DNA of 64,000 nt from Marsupella aquatica (taxonomy: Eukaryota > Marchantiophyta): positions 10,726,001-10,790,000 of the forward strand of contig OZ316892.1 in NCBI GenBank assembly GCA_973895155.1. Reading direction: 5' to 3'. The translations under genes were made by a program, and so were the position numbers. A model generated the notes under the pieces. It was given only the letters and a program-made list of their open reading frames with translations, did not search any database and was not told the origin of the DNA. This document shows, one piece after another, positions 22,691 through 32,128 of this stretch (positions are counted from its first letter, which is position 1; every line of letters begins with the position of its first letter).

Positions 22691-23120
22691 TGAGCTATGG
22701 TGAGTAACACTCTGTCTCCTTTGAGTAGGTCAAAGAATTATCTCAAGCTCCCTCAAAAAAATCTCAGGTTGATCGACCTATTTGATCACACTTTGTCTTG
22801 GTTTTGGTCGCTACTACGTTAGGTTTATAAGTATTTTGTTGTCGAAACTTGCGACAAGCATCTTTGCTTCACAAACATTCCATCTGTGCAAGGACGGGCG
22901 TTTTTGAGCATTGTATTCAGTGATATTTGAATTCGGTGTCTTTAAAACTATTTGACTTCCTGAAATTGTGGCAAAGATGGCTACTGCAGTTTAGTTGAAT
23001 GTTTTTGCAACAATCGGGACTCCTGGTTTTCATGGTCTAACAAGCTACTAACAAAAATTAAGTATCGGGCCCAGTTCTTCCCCTGTCCCGTGCAATTTCT
23101 CCGTGTGGACGGATGGGCAG

Positions 23121-23231
23121 CATTCAGGAATCAGCGTGAAGAGCGTCAAAGAAGATGAGGTATGTGTGTATCCAATGGGTGGAGTGCTACCAGTTATCCC
23201 GCAGAGGGTACTTGGTATTGGGGGGACAGCC
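23121..23231 (+). pseudogene. LCYB: Lycopene beta-cyclase fragment
   Basis: Thirty-seven codons read HSGISVKSVKEDEVCVYPMGG followed by VLPVIPQRVLGIGGTA. This matches the conserved C-terminal block of plant lycopene beta-cyclase, the plastid enzyme that closes the beta-rings of lycopene to give beta-carotene; the epsilon-cyclase has a clearly different motif here. Downstream, KKIDVRTEVGYYVEF replaces the expected GMVHPSTGYMV and only faintly resembles it. Neither the N-terminal FAD-binding part nor the rest of the C-terminus is visible, and the upstream frame is unrelated. It is best read as a transposed or decayed fragment. Confidence 0.7.
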
Positions 23232-24374
23232 AAGAAAATTGACGTCCGCACAGAGGTTGGGTATTACGTTGAGTTTAAGAATTTTGAATTCTGAAGAAAA
23301 TGAACCAAAAGTCTGTACTGCAAAAATGAAGAGACTGTCTCTATTCAAAATTGAAAGTCATTGCTTGATATTTTGGGTTCCTATTCAGTTCATAATGTTC
23401 TTATGTTCTGATTCAAAATTGGGCGCCAGTGACTGTTCCCCAAGGAGTTCTTTCATAGTTGGCTCTGTGTGGCCCGATGTTGGCTATTATGCTTGACATA
23501 GTCTGTTTTGGTGAAGCTTGATGCACAGTTACGCCACAGGAGGTGTGGGGGAGCCCAACATTGGAGCCCTGGGGGAGCTAGCAAATGGATCCCGGGAATG
23601 GACCATTCTTCCTTTCAATGGAGTCCTCTATTGCCGTTGTGAGTTGTTTGTTGAAGTTTCCCTCTCCGTTTCAACTCTTTGTGTTCTTCTGCATCTGGAT
23701 AGTATTTTGATGGAGCAATTTGCGTTGCTCCTCCCTCCCCTGTCCCCCTCCCTGGCAGGTTTCCTTTTGCTTGCTCGCTTCAGGTTAAAGCATTGAATGA
23801 GGTGAAATCCTTTTTTTCCATTTTTTTCTCAGCTATTTTAAATGAGGTGAATACCACCCCAAGCATATAATATAGCTTCTACTGCCGCTGTTGCGGCGCT
23901 CGCTTCAGGTTAGAGCTTTGCATGAGGTGAGTGCCTTTTTTGTCTTGACCTCAGCTTGTTCAAATGACGTGAATGCCCGATCAAGTAGCTGAAAATCAGT
24001 TTTTGAAGACCGATGGTTGCAAAGGAATCCCCTATCCTGTGATAAAATAACAATTTCATAGTCAGTTTCCTGAGATTTGTTCCCTTTCCTTGTATTTTGT
24101 CATCAGTTTGTCAGTGCATTTTCAGGAGTACGTGTTTGACTTTGGAGTCACTGCGCAGATTTGTTTACCGTTTGTGGCAACTTTCTGTTCACACATTACG
24201 AGAAGTCCAGAAGTGGAAGCCAATGTTCCATTGCCAGCATCTCTGGTGGAAGTTGTCTCACCTACTCCCATGCAATCTCTCTTCTTGTCGTTTAGCGAGA
24301 CGGTCAATCAAAAGTACCCTTCTCATGAAATATACTCTTCTCTGTTATTTTGTCGTTTAGCGAGACGGTCAATC
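23232..24374. other. No gene recognised; short direct repeats near the right end
   Basis: A 31-bp block TTGTCGTTTAGCGAGACGG (continuing TCAATCAAAAGT) occurs at 24295 and 24350, a 55-bp period, directly upstream of the promoter-like segment. Several open frames here lack domains. Confidence 0.4.
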
Positions 24375-24377
24375 AAA

Positions 24378-24422
24378 AGTGGCCACGTGGGCCAACCCCT
24401 CAACAGACACATACTATAAAAG
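24378..24422 (+). promoter_or_regulatory. Promoter-like segment: G-box plus TATA box
   Basis: A palindromic G-box GGCCACGTGGGCC lies about 25 bp upstream of ACTATAAAAGGGCC. Spacing and sequence fit a plant pol II core promoter with a bZIP/bHLH site. It points toward the decayed ORF that starts with ATG at 24569, giving a leader of roughly 120 nt. No other support. Confidence 0.45.
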
Positions 24423-24568
24423 GGCCACCGCCGATGAGTTTTTGGCGTCATTCTCTAGAGCAGAGTTTTTTTGGAGTTGTGTTCTTGGAGCAACATTTTG
24501 TCTGTTGAGTCATTCATTTTCCCTGATTGAGGGGAGGTATGCAAAGCCCCATAGTGTCTTGGATAACC

Positions 24569-24833
24569 ATGTCTCAATCAGACACAGATTCACCTTCAAG
24601 TTTAGTTAAAATCCTCTCCTAATGTTGTTGCTTGCTCTTTGCCAAGTTGCATCCCTAAAGCTCTACCTCTCGCATAGTAGATTGTGCTTGAGATCTTTGA
24701 CTTTGATTGGAATTTTGATGCAAGTTCTGGTCCTAAGCCCAGTTCTTACTATGTGTCGCCTAATAAACCTGAGAAGCGTCGTCTCTTGAGCGTTCCATCG
24801 CCAAGAATTGAGAAAATTCAATCCCATGTTTAG
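24569..24833 (+). pseudogene. Decayed ORF downstream of the G-box/TATA promoter
   Basis: Starts MSQSDTDSPSSLVKILS, then a one-base frameshift at about 24620 leads into a frame with NVVACSLPSCIPKALPLA, two adjacent TAG codons, and FDFDWNFDASSGPKPSSYYV followed by a Lys/Arg-rich segment to TAG at 24831. Composition looks protein-like and plausible for a retroelement leader ORF, but I recognise no family. Confidence 0.3.
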
Positions 24834-25360
24834 GTCTGAGACGTCGCTTCAGGCCATCCATCCCGGGTTATGGAGAGGGTATTCGGCAACCGATATGCGT
24901 ATCGCACTCGACATTCAAGTCGCCACATTCAACTCACATTCAACGATGGATTTTTCAGTCTCCGGGTGAGGAACAGGAAGCAGAAAAGAGTAAGTTTCTA
25001 AACCCGTGTGTAGCACCCAATAATTTTATTGGGTTGAGGATTCCAATGCTTCTTCTTTGGTAATTGTGTGTGAATATATTGTTTGAATAGTTTGAATACT
25101 TATCCCGATAAATTTATCGCTGTCATGGTTTAACATTATGGTAATCGAATCAAGTGTTTGAATACTGAACCCGATAAATTTATTGCTATCAATCCAGCAA
25201 AGTTCTAAACTTTTTTATTATTGAGGAAAATTCTCAACATTGCTAAACGAGCATCGGAAGGCACAAGCATTGGAGAGGGAGAAGTTAGCAAAGCACCGGA
25301 GCAAATATAACAAGAGTTCTGAGAAATATTTGGAACACGAATTTGGACCAAAGATAACAT

Positions 25361-26440
25361 GGACAACATAACACCACTATTAGACTGGGCTCATTGAGGG
25401 CTTCAAAATGAGTCCAAACATGACTATCTATAAACACCCACAAACAACATGTCAACCATTCTTAGTTTTGTAACTTTCTATAATGATAAAACAATATCAA
25501 TCTTTGAAATACAAACAATGATAAATTTATCGCAACTTTCATTCCTCCTTATATTTTGGGTACTCCTGGTTGGTCTCTCAAGGTTAGATACATTAGCACA
25601 AGGTTTTGAGGAACAAATCTTGTCCCTATTATTATCTTGTATTGAAAGATAATATGGAAAACATAACACCACTAAAAGATTGGGCTCATTGAGGGCTTCA
25701 AAATGAGTCCAAACATGACTATCTATAAACACCCACAAACAACATGTCAACTATTCTTAGTTTTGTAACTTTCTATAATGATAAAACAATATCAATCTTT
25801 GGAATACAAACAACGATAAATTTATCGCAACTTTCATTCCTCCTTATATTTTGGGTACTCCTGGTTGGTCTCTCGAGGTTAGATCCATTATTACAAGGTT
25901 TTGAGTAACAAATCTTGTCCCTATTATTATCTTGTATTGAAAGATAATATGAAAAACATACTACCATTTTTAGATTGGGCTCATTGACGGCTTCAAAATG
26001 AGTCCTAACATGACTATCTATGTACACCCACAAATAACATGTCAACCATTCTTAGTTTTGTAACTTTCTATAATGATAAAACAATATCAATCTTTGGAAT
26101 ACAAACAACGATAAATTTATCGCAACTTTCATTCCTCCTTATATTTTGGGTACTCCTGGTTGATCTCTCGAGGTTAGATCCATTAGCACGAGGTTTTGAG
26201 TAACAAATATTGTCCCTATTATTATTATCTTATATTGAAAGATAATATGGACAACATAACACCACTATTAGACTAGGCTCATTGAGGGCTTCAAATGAAT
26301 CCTAACATGACTATCTATGTATATCCACAAACAATATACCAACAATTCTTAGTTTTTAAACTTTCTATAATGATAAAATAATATCAATCTTTGAAATACA
26401 AAGAACGATAAATTTATCAGAACTTTATCAAAATTTATCG
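25361..26440. repeat. ~296-bp tandem repeat, about 3.6 copies
   Basis: Units start near 25365, 25659, 25955 and 26253 at AACATAACACCACTA-like sequence (spacings 294, 296, 298). Each unit holds one CGATAAATTTATCG palindrome. The 90-codon minus-strand frames that recur (25478-25750, 25773-26045) follow from the repeat and show no protein-like features. Confidence 0.9.
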
Positions 26441-26660
26441 AACAAAGGAATCCAGAATGTGATAAATTTATTGCATGTTTGCTGGAATCTTGAATCCAAC
26501 AGAGGAATGCAAACTACGATAAAATTATCGCATGTTTGTTGAAATCCTGAATCTAACCAAGGAATGCAAATTGTGATAGTTTTATCGCATGTTTGCTCGA
26601 ATCCTAAATTCAACAGAGAAATGCGGATTGTGATAAATTTATCGCATGTTCACTGAAATC
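26441..26660. repeat. ~60-bp repeat with one palindrome per unit (left cluster)
   Basis: Four units, each with GGAATGCAAA-like sequence, a GATAAATTTATCGCATG core and AATCCTGAAT-like sequence. Left half-sites often read TGTGAT where the mirror of the right half predicts TGCGAT, as expected if CpG had mutated to TpG. Confidence 0.8.
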
Positions 26661-26689
26661 CTCTCACATTGATAATGAATGAATAACAA

Positions 26690-27206
26690 ACCTTACATAA
26701 TTGATAATACTCAAATCGGAATGCAAGTTCCGATAAATTTATCGGGTTTTTGAGAGAAAGATTCAAATCTCCTTATAGGAATGTAAGACTTGATAGGAGT
26801 TTGGTATTTTCTTTAAGACAAATGTTGTTTGATCAGGCAATCAAACTAAACTTTTATGGCCATCTCGCTCCTCTTTATATAGGGAATGCTCTAACCATGG
26901 TTACTATTTCCCACAAACCATGATTAACTTTGAACTAATCTGGGTTAGTGTGTGGTCGACTCTTGATTACGTGATTGGGACCAAGTTACTCATAGTTGGG
27001 ACTTTGGGCAACTTTTGAAAGTTACAAATCTAAAACCCGATGCACGTATTGCTGCCTACATTCTTGCGATGATGCAATGTCCAGAACTGATGTTTTTTTG
27101 ATTTGACATCCATTTTATTGGAGTTTGCATTGCCTTAGAAAAAAAATAGAGTCGGGCTAAACAAGAAGTGTATCACACTTCTTGGTCGGTCCAAAATCGT
27201 ATTGCC
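26690..27206 (+). repeat. ~510-bp diverged direct repeat, copy 1 (LTR- or promoter-like)
   Basis: Shares TTCCGATAA...TTATCGGGTT, GAATGTAAGACTTGATAGGAGT, CGCTCCTCTTTATATAGGG (TATA-like), GCTCTAACCATGGTTACT, AAACCCGATGCACGTAT, TTGCATTGCCTTAGAAAAAAA and AGAAGTGTATCACACTTCTT with copy 2. The TATATAGGG segment near 26875 could be a promoter. Confidence 0.8.
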
Positions 27207-27289
27207 ATGAGGATGCGATAAGTTTATCGCACTTTGCATTCACCTAGAAGAAATGACCCCATCAAACACCTAAGCCCTGAATCCATCAC

Positions 27290-27620
27290 AAGAATGCGCG
27301 CTCTGATAATTTTAGCGGATGTCCTCTGAACCATCTTCAATCCATTAAAGGAATGAAGACTCCGATAAAATTATTGGAGTCTCAAATAATCTTCAATCAA
27401 TCACAGGAATGGAGACTCCGATAAATTTATCGAAGTCTCAAATAATCTTCAATCCATTAGATGAATGAAGACTCCGATAAATTTATCGGAGTCTCAAATA
27501 ATCCTTAATCCATTAGATGAATGGAGGCTCCGATAAATTTATTAGAGTCTCAACTAATCCTCAATCCGTCAAAGGAATGAAGACTCCGATAAATTTATCG
27601 GACCTTGAATATAGTCTATG
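27290..27620. repeat. ~57-bp repeat with one palindrome per unit (right cluster)
   Basis: Five to six units of GGAATGAAGACTCCGATAAA then TTTATCGGAGTCTCAAATAA and CTTCAATCCATTAGA. Period about 56-58 bp. Includes the perfect 26-bp palindrome at 27469-27494. Confidence 0.9.
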
Positions 27621-27742
27621 GAATGAATGCTCACTCCTATAATTCTATTTGATGTTCTTCAAACATATTCAATTATTCAAAGGAATGTAACTGAGGAATT
27701 CCGCTCGGGTCAGGACATTGACACCAAATGACAAGTCAACGT

Positions 27743-28245
27743 TACATAGATGTTACTCGAACTGGAATGGTAGTTCCGATAATTTATCGGGTTCTCTGGA
27801 GAAAGAGTCAAGTCTCTTGTGAGGAATGTAAGACTTGATAGGAGTCCAGTATTCGCTCTGAGTGAGGTGTTGTTTGCTCCAGCAAAAATAAACCTTTCAT
27901 GGGCAGCCCGCTCCTCTTTATATAGGGGTTGCTCTAACCATGGTTACTTTTCCCCGTTAACCATGGTTACATTTGCACTAACCTAGGTTAGTGCATGGTC
28001 GACCCTTGATTACGTGGTTCGGACCAATTTACTCGCAGTTCAGACTTTTTCACAGACCGAATGTAAAACCCGATGCACGTATCGCTCCCTGCATTCCCGC
28101 GGCGATATAATGTAGGTAACTCATGTTTTTTCAATTTTTTGGCAGTTTTATCAGAGATTGCATTGCCTTAGAAAAAAAATGGAATTGGGCTAAACGAGAA
28201 GTGTGTCACACTTCTTGGTCGGTCCAAAATTGTGTTCCATCTTCT
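27743..28245 (+). repeat. ~500-bp diverged direct repeat, copy 2
   Basis: Second copy of the unit at 26690-27206, in the same orientation, with the same TATATAGGGG segment (about 27918) and the same inverted AGAAGTGT / ACACTTCT ending followed by TGGTCGGTCCAAAAT. Clear TG...CA borders and target duplication were not found, so LTR status is unproven. Confidence 0.75.
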
Positions 28246-28261
28246 TTGATTCAGTTTGGGA

Positions 28262-28552
28262 GGAGAAACCATAGTTGTTCATGATGTTGTGCGAGATGCT
28301 ACTGCTCAGGTTCTTTCAAGGTCTTTGGTACACGTGCGACAGGAGGTGATGCTCAAGCTACCTGGTCCTCCCCCATAGCAATTGCGGGTTGATTTGACCA
28401 TGGTCTGTGATGGTCGACGTACTTTGGCGGATTTTGTGGTAGCAAACCCTTTGTGTCCGGACCTCATTGAGTTAGCGGCGACAACGGCATCCTGGGCGGA
28501 GTCTGGGGGGAAAATGTGGTTCTTGAGGAAGCATCGGGCCTATGGCTGCTAG
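28262..28552 (+). pseudogene. Retroelement-type coding relic, upstream half
   Basis: A frame from GGA 28262 to TAG 28550-28552, with one internal TAG at 28376-28378. It contains VHDVVRDATAQVLSRSLVHV and, after the stop, LRVDLTMVCDGRRTLADFVV then ANPLCPDLIELAATT. The pattern VD-hydrophobic...RTLAD-hydrophobic-V-x-x-P...DL resembles a module found downstream of reverse transcriptase in many predicted plant retroelement proteins. Recognition is from general memory of the pattern, not a database hit. The matching downstream half lies at 29952-30312. Confidence 0.45.
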
Positions 28553-29630
28553 TGTCAAGAGAGAACTTAAGTTAAGATTATGATTACTATTCTAGACTGG
28601 GTAGGAGACACCACAAGGGTCTGTGGATGAAAGCACAACATCATAACCCTTTTTTCCATACCTACGGACTATTGCCTCCTTGGCAGCTACTTTGAATGGA
28701 TCGAGTTACAAAATGAATATCTCCCAACGAGAAAGAAACGGGAGATTCATCGGAGGGAGATTTGTTGAGATCCATCTCAATACAAGATAAAAATTGTGCA
28801 AGCCCAATCCTGCCCATAAACTACATAAGGGTATACAATTGGCTCTATTGAATTTAACACCGCAGTTGCAAAATACTTTTCCAAAGTGAAAAGTCATATG
28901 CTGACGCATTATCTTTTTTTGGAGTACATAAATTCTAATAAGGAAAGGATTAGGGAGAGGAAGAACAAGTACTGGTCTGGGCATTATCGTATTATCAAAT
29001 ATTCCATCCAACTAATATTTATTTTAATGACAAGATATAGAATCATTCAACGAAAAGATCATTCATTTCAAACAAATACTATGCATTGAGTTAACTCTAA
29101 GTATATACATGCAAATGTTTATTTTAATAAGTTTATCTTTTTTGAATGAAAACACTATCTGAAGGTCCAACGGATACAAATTACCACTGACTGAGTTAAA
29201 CTACAAGCCAACATGCATGCGTGGGTCTACTTCATAAGGATTTCACCCAAAAGGAGCATATGATATCAAGGCATTGTTGAGCACTTTCCAACTCTTTAGA
29301 ACTTAATAACCATCTCCTATCAAATCATAACACTTTCTGAAGGTCCAACTCATACAAAATATCCCTGGCCGAGCCGAAGCTCTAAGCAAGAGTGCATGAG
29401 TGGGTCTACTTCATAAGGGTTATATTCATAGAAAAGATCATCAAGTCCAATGGATTCTTAAGGCTTCACAACTTAGTTGATGAAAAATGGGGAGTGAGGG
29501 GAGAGAGCCCCTCTCCTCTTTATTTATAGTGCTCACACCTCAAGCACACGGATCAAGCATGGCACACAGATGGAAGCCATGTGTCACACATCCAAGGAAA
29601 ATAAGTGTGCTAGTACTATAGTTACGTGAG
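28553..29630. other. Repeat-rich insert separating the two halves of the relic
   Basis: No gene. A ~95-bp block beginning CTGAAGGTCCAAC and ending GTGGGTCTACTTCATAAGG is present twice, at about 29158-29240 and 29336-29420 (178-bp offset). Confidence 0.45.
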
Positions 29631-29635
29631 TGGAG

Positions 29636-29880
29636 CAACTGTAGGCAGTACACTGTAGCATGCACACTGTAGATTGTACACTGTAGCATGCATACTGTAA
29701 ATCGTACACTATAGCATGCACACTGTAGGTCTTGCACTGTAGCATGCACACTGTAGATCGTACACTGTAGCGTGCATACTGTAGACTGTGTACTATAGCA
29801 TGCACTCTGTAGATCGTACATTGTAGCATGCACACTGTAGGTCGTGCACTGTAGCATGCACACTATAGACTGCATATAAT
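29636..29880. repeat. 28-bp minisatellite
   Basis: About eight units of CACTGTAGCATGCACACTGT plus AGATCGTA. The period of 28 bp is not divisible by three, so the 114-codon minus-strand frame across it is a repeat artefact. Confidence 0.95.
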
Positions 29881-29951
29881 GCAAGAATTCAAACTACTAT
29901 CCTATACTACTAAGCTATACTTAGGAGGAACTTACTAAACAAAGAATCCCC

Positions 29952-30312
29952 ATGACAACGACCTCGACAAAGGAGGCAAAAACTGTTGCTCGAGCTTCAT
30001 CTGATACTTTTCTCCCCCTCGCTATAGAGCTCTTTGGGCGTTGTCATCATCAGTTCAATGGGCTTCTTCGACAGGCTGCTTGTGATATTCACGGATGGAT
30101 AGGTCCCTCCAGACCCCAACTGCACTATCCATCTTGACCACACACCTGTAAATGCATTATTTTCAGTGGCCTAACAGCGTGCCCAAGCTCAAGCCATATA
30201 TCATCGATCCCTCACAGTGGGTGCCATTGTGCCCCCGCAGACGCTAGCCCCCCTAGAGGACATTCCTGTCCCACTTGCTGATTTGGTTAGGATATTGGAT
30301 GTGACCCATTAG
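29952..30312 (+). pseudogene. Retroelement-type coding relic, downstream half
   Basis: The first frame (29952-30137) contains ASSDTFLPLAIELFGRCHHQ; after a frameshift the frame from 30175 to TAG 30310-30312 reads QRAQAQAIYHRSLTVGAIVP and LEDIPVPLADLVRILDV. The block F-hydrophobic-PLAIE-x-FG followed by QRAQA...R...V is what normally follows the RTLAD block of 28262-28552 in this kind of retroelement protein, so the two were one coding sequence before an insert of about 1.4 kb separated them. Confidence 0.45.
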
Positions 30313-30553
30313 CTTGTGTCACATATTCCAATATAGATAGTCATTGAGTTTGCACTCATGTAGTGTTTGACACTTTTCTCTTTTTATTTCTCCTTTTTAG
30401 GTTTACACTTGCTGTTCTTTTTTCAGGTTAGGTGTTTGTCCTCTTTGGAACTCTTTTTCTTTCCTTTCATTGTACTTTGTTTTTCCGTGAATTATACATT
30501 TTGGTGAGTCTTTTTTTTCAGAATAGTTTTTTTCCCCTTGTTTGTTTAAAATG

Positions 30554-31292
30554 CTACCGTCTTCCCCCGAACACAGCGCCCAGGCACTATATTTGAATAG
30601 TGGACCATGGGGCATTATATTTTAATAGTGCGCCCAGGGCGTTGTATTTGAGTTTCGACACTATGTTTTGGAATTTTTTACCTTGCGACGTTGTGTTCAA
30701 ATTGCGGCATTGTGATGAATTTAGGATGTAAGCAGGAATGATAGGCCTAGAATTTAGGGTGTAAGCAGGAATGAAAGGCTAATGCTTCCAGACCATTCAG
30801 CCCTGGCCAAATTTGGTGAGACAAAATATAATAAGGCTTAGAAAATCATTGATTTCTCTAATTTCTAGTGAGGTTGCACATGGATGTAACCATTTGCAGA
30901 GTTGTCAAGTGCCATTTCAATTGAGTATGTGTGGGCAATATTGCTCCAGAAATTGCTCCTAGCATTGTTGTCAAAATGTGAAGGTTATCAACATCTTTTT
31001 GTTTACTTTGCTTAATATGCTTTGATTGTAATTCATGAGCTTGCACTTTTTGTGCTCAAATGCTCTCAAGATTAGGAAAAAACTCAAACACAACCCTGAA
31101 CATTCAAACACAATGCCATATTCGAACACAAGGCCTGAACATTCAAACACAATGCCATATTCAAACACAAGGCCTGGGCGTTGTTTTAACGTGACGTTGT
31201 GTTCGAGTTAAAACTACGTTTTCTTACCGAGACTAAAAAATTTCAACTTTCAAACACAATGCCCGGGTGCTGTGTTCAGGGGAAGACGGTAG
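30554..31292. mobile_element. 739-bp MITE-like element with ~45-bp terminal inverted repeats
   Basis: The left end CTACCGTCTTCCCCCGAACA (30554 on, continuing CAGCGCCCAGGCACTATATTTGA) is mirrored at the right end, which finishes TGTTCAGGGGAAGACGGTAG at 31292, with about 85 percent match by eye. No transposase. Internal sequence is built from diverged GTTGTGTTCGA / TCGAACACAA motifs, so the whole element is partly self-complementary. Target duplication is not clear. It lies 240 bp downstream of the retroelement relic. Confidence 0.75.
31095..31172. repeat. 39-bp tandem duplication inside the MITE
   Basis: Units starting CCTGAACATTCAAACACAAT at 31095 and 31134, differing at one or two bases. 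Confidence 0.85.
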
Positions 31293-31821
31293 TAGAAAAT
31301 TGGTGATCTCAAATCTAAAGTAACACTTATTTTTCTCAGATTTTCAAAATCATTATTTTCCACTATTTTCCGACTTTGACTCTTGAGTCACAAGTAACAC
31401 TATCTCATACACACATAACTAGTGTTAGAACAAAACTAGTTTGACTTGCCCTAAATTGATGAGTAGAACCCCAGAATTTCTTTCCCAGAATTAGTGCACA
31501 CTAATCACAGGGAACAGTAATCCCTACACTTTTTGCTTTTGCAATGATTGGAAGTCTTCCCAGAATACAATGTGGCTTGATGGCTACTTGAATATTTAAG
31601 AATTAACATCCTGCTAGGGTTAGGGTCCCTTTGGCAATTGAAACTCAAGGAAGATCCAGGAGGGCAATCCCCGGCTTAAAATTATAGAAAGCCCAACTTC
31701 ATGCTTTTTTTGATGATGTGAAGTGACTTTCCGCAGAACATTACAGGAAGAGAGAAGGGCACCACGCACTACAGCACAGTACCACTGATTCTACTAAATC
31801 TCTTACAGACCCACGTCTCCA
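31293..31821. other. No gene seen
   Basis: Spacer between the MITE and the copia target site. Before the copia insertion it was continuous with 36987 onward. Confidence 0.5.
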
Positions 31822-31826
31822 AGGAT

Positions 31827-32067
31827 TGTTGGAATTGTTTGTATGCTACGTCCGAGTTCTGCTGGGCTACGTTGTGCATCTTAGTTAGTATGTATATACG
31901 GTGCACCTGTTGCCAGCGTCAGATTTAGGGCAATCCCATTAACGGTTTGATTAGGACTAGGCTGTATGGTGCGCCGAGTTTCCACGGCTGATTCTTCCCT
32001 TGCCACTTAAGGGACCCACTGTTGATTCTCAATTCATTCAGTCAGTAAACTCATTTACATTTCTTCA
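31827..32067 (+). repeat. Copia 5' LTR
   Basis: 241 bp, TG...CA ends. It differs from the 3' LTR at a T/C in CTACGTTGTG, a G/A in CCAGCGTCAG and a G/A in GTATGGTGCG. GTATATACGG near 31893 is a possible TATA element. Confidence 0.97.
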
Positions 32068-32079
32068 TGGTATCAGAGC
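32068..32079 (+). promoter_or_regulatory. Primer-binding site for initiator tRNA-Met
   Basis: TGGTATCAGAGC directly abuts the 5' LTR and is the standard plant copia primer-binding site. Confidence 0.95.
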
Positions 32080-32128
32080 GGAGCATCTCGAAACCTCAGG
32101 CTCACACGGCGGTACTGACTGATTCCTG

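Larger units (their letters stand above)
25100..27850. repeat. Region carrying about 20 palindromes CGATAAATTTATCG
   Basis: The 14-bp palindrome or close variants occur at about 25106, 25172, 25520, 25814, 26109, 26408, 26459, 26518, 26574, 26630, 26739, 27217, 27305, 27363, 27418, 27475, 27529, 27587 and 27777. Flanks are also mirror-related: a left ACTCC goes with a right GGAGT, and GCG with CGC. One copy (27469-27494) is a perfect 26-bp palindrome. They sit within three nested repeat types, listed separately. No reading frame is conserved across them. Confidence 0.85.

Noticed and set aside
25478-26045. Two similar 90-codon minus-strand ORFs
   Set aside because: They recur because the 296-bp unit is tandemly repeated; composition is not protein-like, and the fourth copy does not keep the frame.
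26428-26613. Minus-strand ORF with an apparent 21-residue repeat
   Set aside because: Byproduct of the ~60-bp palindrome repeat; the frame is lost in neighbouring units.
16889-29880. Regular repeats as possible CRISPR arrays
   Set aside because: Units are contiguous tandem repeats without unique spacers, in plant nuclear DNA.
29540-29884. 114-codon minus-strand ORF rich in Cys/Tyr/His repeats
   Set aside because: It is the translation of a 28-bp minisatellite; the period is not a multiple of three, so the peptide has no stable repeat in one frame.
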